Assembly: GCA_038502395.1 (NCBI GenBank)
Contig: JARJIL010000001.1
Span: forward strand, 26,835,994 to 26,899,993
Direction: 5' to 3'
DNA length: 64,000 nucleotides
DNA from: Dittrichia graveolens
Taxonomy: Eukaryota > Streptophyta > Magnoliopsida > Asterales > Asteraceae
The notes under the pieces are model-generated. The model was given only the letters and a program-made list of their open reading frames with translations. It was not told where the DNA came from and ran no database searches. Both the position numbers and the translations under genes were made by a program. Position 1 is the stretch's first letter; the number at the start of each line of letters is the position of its first letter. This document shows, in pieces, positions 59,105-64,000 of this stretch.

Positions 59105-59751
59105 TTAAGTTGGAGCATGGAGATTAATAATGCCCAACTTGTTGAGTAGAAAACCAAGATGTTGTCCTCCGAGAGCTTTTGTGAGTAAGTCGGCTATTTG
59201 CAGCTGTGACTTGATGTAAATGGGTGATATTTCCTTGGACTTGACCCTTTCCGTACGAAGTAACAATCCATTTCTACGTGTTTGGTTCGCTCATGAAAAA
59301 CAGGGTTGTTGGCTATGTGACGAGCAGCATCATTATCACAAAACAACGTTGTAGGACCTTCTTGGGGCGCATCGAGTTCAGTGAGAAGCCACCTAAACCA
59401 TATAATTTCACTAGCAGTGGTAGCCATAGCACGATATTCTGCTTCTGCCGAGGACCGAGAAACAACAGATTGTTTCTTTGATTTCCAAGAAACTGGAGCT
59501 CCACCTATCATAAGAAGATAGCCGGTCCTAGAACGTCTTGTAAGCGGGCAACCTATCCAATCAGAATCGCAGTATGTAACAAGCTGAGTACCACCTTGCT
59601 TTGGCAGTAGAATCCCTTGTACTAAGGTGGTCTTGAGATAGCGAACCACACGAAGAGCAGCGTCGAGATGGGGCTGTCTTGGATCAGCCACAAACTGACT
59701 CAATAAATTAACTGAGTATGCAATATCAGGTCGTGTGGCCTGCAAGTACAA
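59105..59751 (-). pseudogene. copia RNase H
   Basis: The minus-strand frame 59751-59194 has RPDIAYSVNLLSQF, the catalytic CDSDW, SRSSAEAEYRAM and FCDNDAA blocks typical of copia RNase H, and THVEMD. A frameshift near 59250 moves the final part (the IYIKSQLQIADL type, ending at TAA 59107-59105) to another frame. It is separated from RT by another frameshift near 59760. Confidence 0.88.
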
Positions 59752-61619
59752 TAGGCGACCAATGAGGCGCCGAAACCGGCCTGCGTGGCTGCGTCTACTC
59801 GTTCTTCGGTATCACCTTTGTCTAATTTCAGTCCTTGTTCCATTGGGAAAGCACTAGGTTTGCAACCTTCCAAACCCATATCTCGAAGAATGTCTAGTGT
59901 GCATTTTCTTTGGCTGAGCACAATGCCATCTTTCGTTCGAACCACTTCGATGCCAAGAAAGTATTTCAAGCTGTCAAGATCTTTAATTGTGAACTGACTA
60001 TGTAATTCAGTGTTGGTAGCTTGTATTTTATTGATGTCATTACCGACAATAATGACTTCATCCACATATATGAGGGCTGCCACATGAGCCTTGTCGGTTT
60101 TATATATGAACAAGGAAGGGTCTGCAATGGATTGAGTATAACCCATTTCAACTAGGGCCTTTGTGAACTTGTGATACCAATTTCGGGAGGCCTGTTTAAG
60201 TCCATAAATGGACTTTCGTAGACGACAAACACGGGTTTCCTTTTTACTCTTGAAGCCTTGGGGAATTTTCATGTAGACTTCCTCTTCAAGATCCCCATGT
60301 AAGAATGCGTTATTAATGTCGAGTTGGTGTATGAACCAGTCTCTTTTTACAGCCAAGGTCAATAACGTCCTCATAGTTGCTAATTTTGCAACTGGAGCAA
60401 ACGTATCATGGTAATCTACCCCCTCTTGTTGAGTGAACCCCTTTGCGACGAGCCGTGCCTTATATCTTTTGACATCACCATTTGGTTTGTATTTGATTTT
60501 GTAGACCCACTTGGAATCAATGGCCTTCTTTCCTTCAGGTAGCTCTTCGAGGGTCCACGTACCATTTTGTTCAAGAGCTTTTATTTCCTTCTTCATGGCA
60601 TCTTGCCATTTAACATCATGTGAAGCTTGTTCAAAATTCTTTGGCTCATCGTGAGAATCGATGGCGGAAAGAAATGCCATGTGATTAGTGCTGAAATTTT
60701 TATATGAAATATAATGCGCTAAGGGATGTACCGTGGAGGAAGCTTGATCGCGAGCTGGGTTTGCATGGTCTATTGAAGGTGGGAGGTTCACTGCATAGTC
60801 CTTCAAGTGAGACAGTTGCGATCGCATCCTGGTATGTCGAGAGGGTTCCACCGGTGCTTGGAGCTCACTTATGTTTTGGTGAAGTCCAAAAGGATCAGCA
60901 TCAACATTGCTGGTAACATGATGATCATTGGGAAAATTATTTTCATGTATGATCTCATCATCTTGTGGGCCCAAGTTGTCATTTTGAGTGGTGATGTTTT
61001 CATGCACGTGAAGTTGTTCATCAGTGTATTTATCTCCCTCTTTCAACAAGTCATGTGTGTCTCCTCCTTCTAACCAATCCTCAAATTCTTTTTGACTTCC
61101 TTCATGTTCATTTGCCTGGAAGGTTTCTCGGTGATCGGTTTGATTGTCAGCATCATCTCCTAAAAAAGGAAAAAACTCCTCTAAAAATTTCACATGCCTC
61201 GAAATAACAACTTTCTTTAGTTCAAGGTCATAAATTCGATACCCCTTTGTTCCATAAGGATATCCAAGAAAGACCCCTCGTCGCCCTCTCGGTTCAAACT
61301 TGTGTCCTTTCGTATCACTGTTCCAATGGTAAGTTAAACAACCGAACACCCTCATGTGATCATATTGAGGATTTTTTCCTAATAGGACCTCATAGGGTGT
61401 TTTGTTGTTTAAGGCTTTAGATGGAATGCGATTAATGATGTATGCAGCTGTTAAAATGCATTCTCCCCAAAATTTTATAGGAAGATTCGCCTCAAACCGA
61501 ATAGCTCGAGCTGTTTCAAGGAGGTGTCTATGCTTCCGTTCCACAACCCCATTTTGTTGTGGAGTATGAGGACACGTAGTTTCTAAAATAATACCTTGTT
61601 CTTCATAGAATGCTCTCAT
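59700..61619 (-). pseudogene. copia integrase C-terminus and reverse transcriptase
   Basis: 639 codons on the minus strand. The integrase end has TPQQNGVVERKHRHLLETAR, including the catalytic Glu, and GCLTYHWN. A variable linker follows. RT has WVYKIKYKPNGDVKRYKARL, QLDINNAFLHGDLEEEVYM and SIYGLKQASRNWY. The active-site YVDD is YVDE here (codon at 60059-60057), which should strongly reduce or abolish polymerase activity. The frame is lost after LDKGDTEERVDAA. Confidence 0.9.
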
Positions 61620-61828
61620 CTGATTAGATGTGAACTCACCCCATTGTCACATCTAAACCGTTTGATCTTCTTCCCAAATTGTCTCTCAACCATGTTATGA
61701 AAGCTTATTAAACATGTGCTGGCCTCACTTTTGTGTTTAATCAGGTATACCCAAACCGATCTACTATAATCATTAACTAAGGTGAGAAAATAATTTGTGC
61801 GTTATAGAGATAGAGTCCTATAACCTCC
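61620..61828 (-). pseudogene. copia integrase core with stops
   Basis: This continues the integrase in the frame of the piece before it, with VNDYSRSVWVYLIKHKSEAS and RCDNGV (the second catalytic Asp). Two in-frame stops lie near 61827 and 61803, and a frameshift near 61625 leads to the next block. Confidence 0.8.
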
Positions 61829-62392
61829 CTAAATGTCACAATGAACCATATCAAAACAACCACTTGTTTTTATAGAACTATTTGGGAAAGGTAGTTTTGT
61901 AAACTTTGCTCTATTACAAGAGTCACAAACATTATTTCCAGAATCAAAATTGACATTTCTAAAAAAGTTCACATGGGATAGCTTTACATTAGAAGAATGC
62001 CTAAGTCTCTTATGCCATGTGTTGGATGTAACCACCATAGCCTTTCTTTCTCTTCTCAAGACTCCTATTCGATAAAGACCATTAATGCAATTAGCCGCTC
62101 CAATCAAGCTCCTAGTTCTCAATCCCTGCATTACAAAGAAATCAGGAAAGAAGGTGATTGCACAATGAAAATCCCTTGTTAGACGTCTTACTGATAAAAG
62201 GTTACATTTAAAGTTTGGAACAAACAAAACACCATTTATCTTTATTCCTCCTTTAAGGAAAACTTCACCATTCCCCTTTACGGGAACATCTATCCCGTTT
62301 GCAACGGTAACGGGTGTTTCATTTTCATTTGTGGTAATGTTTCCGAGCACCTCCTCTTGATAAATCATGTGCTCGGTAGCACCCGAATCCAT
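61829..62392 (-). pseudogene. copia protease and GAG-pre-integrase region
   Basis: 187 codons on the minus strand. The protease active site MDSGATEHMI is at the start and LFVPNFKCNLLSVRRL follows. The pre-integrase zinc motif includes TWHKRLRH and CDSCNRAKFTKLPF. The integrase begins with FDMVHCDI (first catalytic Asp) and ends at a stop. One glycine of the usual LGH is Arg. Confidence 0.88.
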
Positions 62393-62855
62393 AACCCCCC
62401 ATAATCCTTATCATATGTACCTGCCATGTTTGCCTGTGGTGTCGGCTGCTCTTGGTTTCGTTCCTTGCAGTCACCAAAGAACTTTAAGAACATACCGTAT
62501 TGTTCATTGGTCAATCCAGGAATGGGACTAGATACGGGATCAGCATAGGCTGCCTTTGGCTTCAAATTTTCTTTCTTTGCTTTTCCAGGCCACCAATCGG
62601 GATACCCGATTCGCTCAAAACATCCTTCACGACTATGCCCATCTTTCCCACAATGCGTACAGTTTTCTGGTTTGTTTGTTGAGCCTCCTTTTTCATTTTT
62701 CTGCCACGTTTTCTTCTGTGACCACCGATTCTCCTTTCGATTGACTTGCAAAGCTGCCATTTCTGTGGTCGTTTCTTCCCGGTTGTGACATTTCTTTGAT
62801 GTTCATCTTCCGCCACCATGTGATAGGAATTGCTTAAACTTGGTGTAGGTTTCAT
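62365..62855 (-). pseudogene. copia gag zinc-knuckle region
   Basis: Two overlapping frames cover this part (62855-62562 and 62760-62365), showing a frameshift near 62750. The canonical knuckle CTHCGKDGHSREGC (CX2CX4HX4C) is present, followed by GLTNEQYGMFLKFF. Another shift joins it to the protease frame. Confidence 0.85.
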
Positions 62856-62932
62856 CGCTAGTATCTATGTACGAATGACAACAAATTCACTGTCAAGACC
62901 CAACAGAAATTCATAAAGACGTTCTTTCTCCC

Positions 62933-63478
62933 TTAATTCAACCAGCTTCTTTCCCACCTCGCATTTGCAACCAATGCATGTACACGTGGGGTGGGTAGAA
63001 CGGTGTTTATTCCATCCCAGATTCTTCTTAACTTTGTAAAATAGGCCGAAACTATGGCTCCATCTTGACGAGTTGCATTAAGAACTTGTTTCAGTTCATA
63101 AGCCCTGGGTGCACTTTCTTTTCCAAAACGTTCGTTCAAATCCTTCCAGATTTCGGCTGCAGTGTTCCAATACTTCACACTTGCACGTATCTCCTTTTCC
63201 ATTGCAGTGGTGAGCCAGCCTTTAACCATTGCATCGCACCGCATCCATGCCATGTAATCTTTACCGGTGCTTTCCGGTTTCTCGATTGATCCATCGACAA
63301 ACCCATTTTTGTTTTTCGCAAACAATAAATTTGTCATCTCTTGTACCCAGTCGTTGAAATTGTTGTCCGTCAGCCCATCGTTAACCTGCATCTGTCTCGG
63401 ATAGTCCGACGGATGGAGATCAAATGGCGAGTTCGGATCGATTTGATCATTGTTCTTAGATCCTTCGTCTCCTGCCAT
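62933..63478 (-). pseudogene. copia gag, N-terminal part
   Basis: 181 codons from an ATG shortly after the primer site. NFNDWVQEMTNLLFAKNKNG and the FVDGSIEKP block are typical of copia gag, with AEIWKDLNERFGK, YELKQVLNATRQD and YFTKLRRIWDGI following. The frame is lost near 62970, before the cysteine-containing end of the domain. Confidence 0.88.
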
Positions 63479-63510
63479 TAGTTTTTGAGTTGAGGATCTT
63501 AATTTTGATT

Positions 63511-63527
63511 AACCTGCTCTGATACCA
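63511..63527 (-). other. primer binding site of the copia element
   Basis: On the minus strand TGGTATCAGAGCAGGTT directly follows the 5' LTR and is complementary to plant initiator methionine tRNA. It fixes orientation. Confidence 0.93.
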
Positions 63528-63724
63528 TGAAGAAATTAGGTAATCAGAGAGAAAATTGGATGTAAATTTTGTAAGTTCTGTATTGAGAATAGCAAATCAC
63601 GATTACAAATAAATAAAGAAAAGAGAAAACCAATTAAGCCTATAAATCAGCAAATGCCAAAAGAAAAAGGCGATGAAGAAGGAAAAGATAAAAAGGAAAC
63701 AATTTGAATTGATTAATTCCAATA
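63528..63724 (-). repeat. 5' LTR of the copia element
   Basis: Direct repeat of 58901-59097, with a one-base insertion and a handful of substitutions (for example in TCAGAGAGAAAATTGG and GATGAAGAAGG). The similarity implies a fairly recent insertion. Confidence 0.92.
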
Positions 63725-64000
63725 GTTCATTTGAAAATCAATTTTATTGCGAGTACCGTGAGAATTAATGTGAACCAATCATTTATATTCTTGTCTTGCT
63801 TCTTTTATTTTATATTTAAAGGGTAAAACTGTCCACTAAAAATATTTCCGTAGATCTGGTCTCTATTCCCCGTGTATTTGATAATTTCAGGGTTTTAGTC
63901 GGACAAAAATCAAAACACGGTCAAACTCCCTTCGGAAATTGAATGGACACGTCTCTCTCTCACCTTCCTATTTCTCACTTCTTACTGCCGATGCCATCAC
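63725..64000. other. right part of split MITE, then window edge
   Basis: GTTCATTTGAAAATC with TTATTGCGAGTACCGTGAG continues the GTTCATTTGAGAACCG-family element begun at 58891-58900. Its right end is not seen. The last 100 bases are CT-rich and could be a 5' leader of a gene beyond the window, but no coding start is visible. Confidence 0.5.

Larger units (their letters stand above)
58901..63724 (-). mobile_element. Ty1/copia retrotransposon, decayed
   Basis: LTRs of 197 bp at 58901-59097 and 63528-63724 differ at only a few positions. GTTCA flanks both sides (58896-58900 and 63725-63729), the 5-bp target duplication. On the minus strand the primer site TGGTATCAGAGCAGGTT follows the 5' LTR, then gag, protease, integrase, RT and RNase H in copia order, and a polypurine tract AAGAGGGAG. 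Several frameshifts, two integrase stops and an altered RT active site mean it cannot move by itself. Lineage is uncertain; Ale is my best guess. Confidence 0.93.

Overview
This is AT-rich nuclear DNA from a flowering plant. The evidence is spliceosomal introns, a plant DUF247 gene, an mTERF-type organelle gene, plant Ty1/copia and Ty3/gypsy retrotransposons with initiator-Met tRNA primer sites, and CACTA, hAT, Mutator-like and Tourist-like repeats. The repeat style (gypsy LTRs over 2 kb carrying short CpG-rich words) suggests a composite such as lettuce or chrysanthemum, but that is inference. Only two host genes are well supported; nearly everything else is transposon sequence, much of it nested.

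Layout. 1-14.4 kb: intergenic DNA with a Tourist-like MITE holding a CG-rich minisatellite (3.2-4.0), two related SINE copies, fold-back elements, a CACTA MITE (8.7-9.2) and a 1.6-kb element sitting in a TA microsatellite (10.9-12.6). 14.5-23.1 kb, minus strand: an mTERF-like gene. Its main coding exon is at 14.57-15.09, its start exon at 22.18-22.25 and a likely 5' UTR exon at 22.85-23.01. The roughly 7.1-kb intron is filled with decayed hAT transposase pieces, a small LTR element and MITEs. 23-28 kb: a fold-back MITE, a 1.37-kb Mutator-type MITE with a perfect 9-bp target duplication, a SINE and a second minisatellite-bearing Tourist-like MITE.

28.3-41.4 kb: a rearranged Ty3/gypsy complex. 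A chromodomain-type element on the plus strand (5' LTR 29.17-31.14, decayed gag-pol to 39.05, 3' LTR 39.11-41.42) is mixed with two antisense LTRs of a related family. One of these, still attached to its primer site, interrupts gag. The 3' LTR is chimeric. 41.4-44.6 kb: a non-coding retroelement-like stretch.

44.6-53.4 kb: two diverged copies of one sequence. Copy A has a plain TA microsatellite where copy B has about 3.5 kb of MITEs separated by TA runs, so A acts as an empty site for B. B in turn is the empty site for two insertions in A. 53.7-56.3 kb: a 2.5-kb Mutator-like element with a 1.06-kb Mutator-like fold-back element nested inside. 56.8-58.4 kb: an intact, apparently single-exon DUF247 gene with a TATA box. 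58.9-63.7 kb: a decayed Ty1/copia element on the minus strand with matching LTRs and a 5-bp target duplication, inserted into one of the TA-associated MITEs. The last 270 bases may approach another gene.

The two host genes share no evident pathway. What the window shows best is transposon nesting: empty sites, target duplications and shared termini allow many insertions to be placed in relative order.
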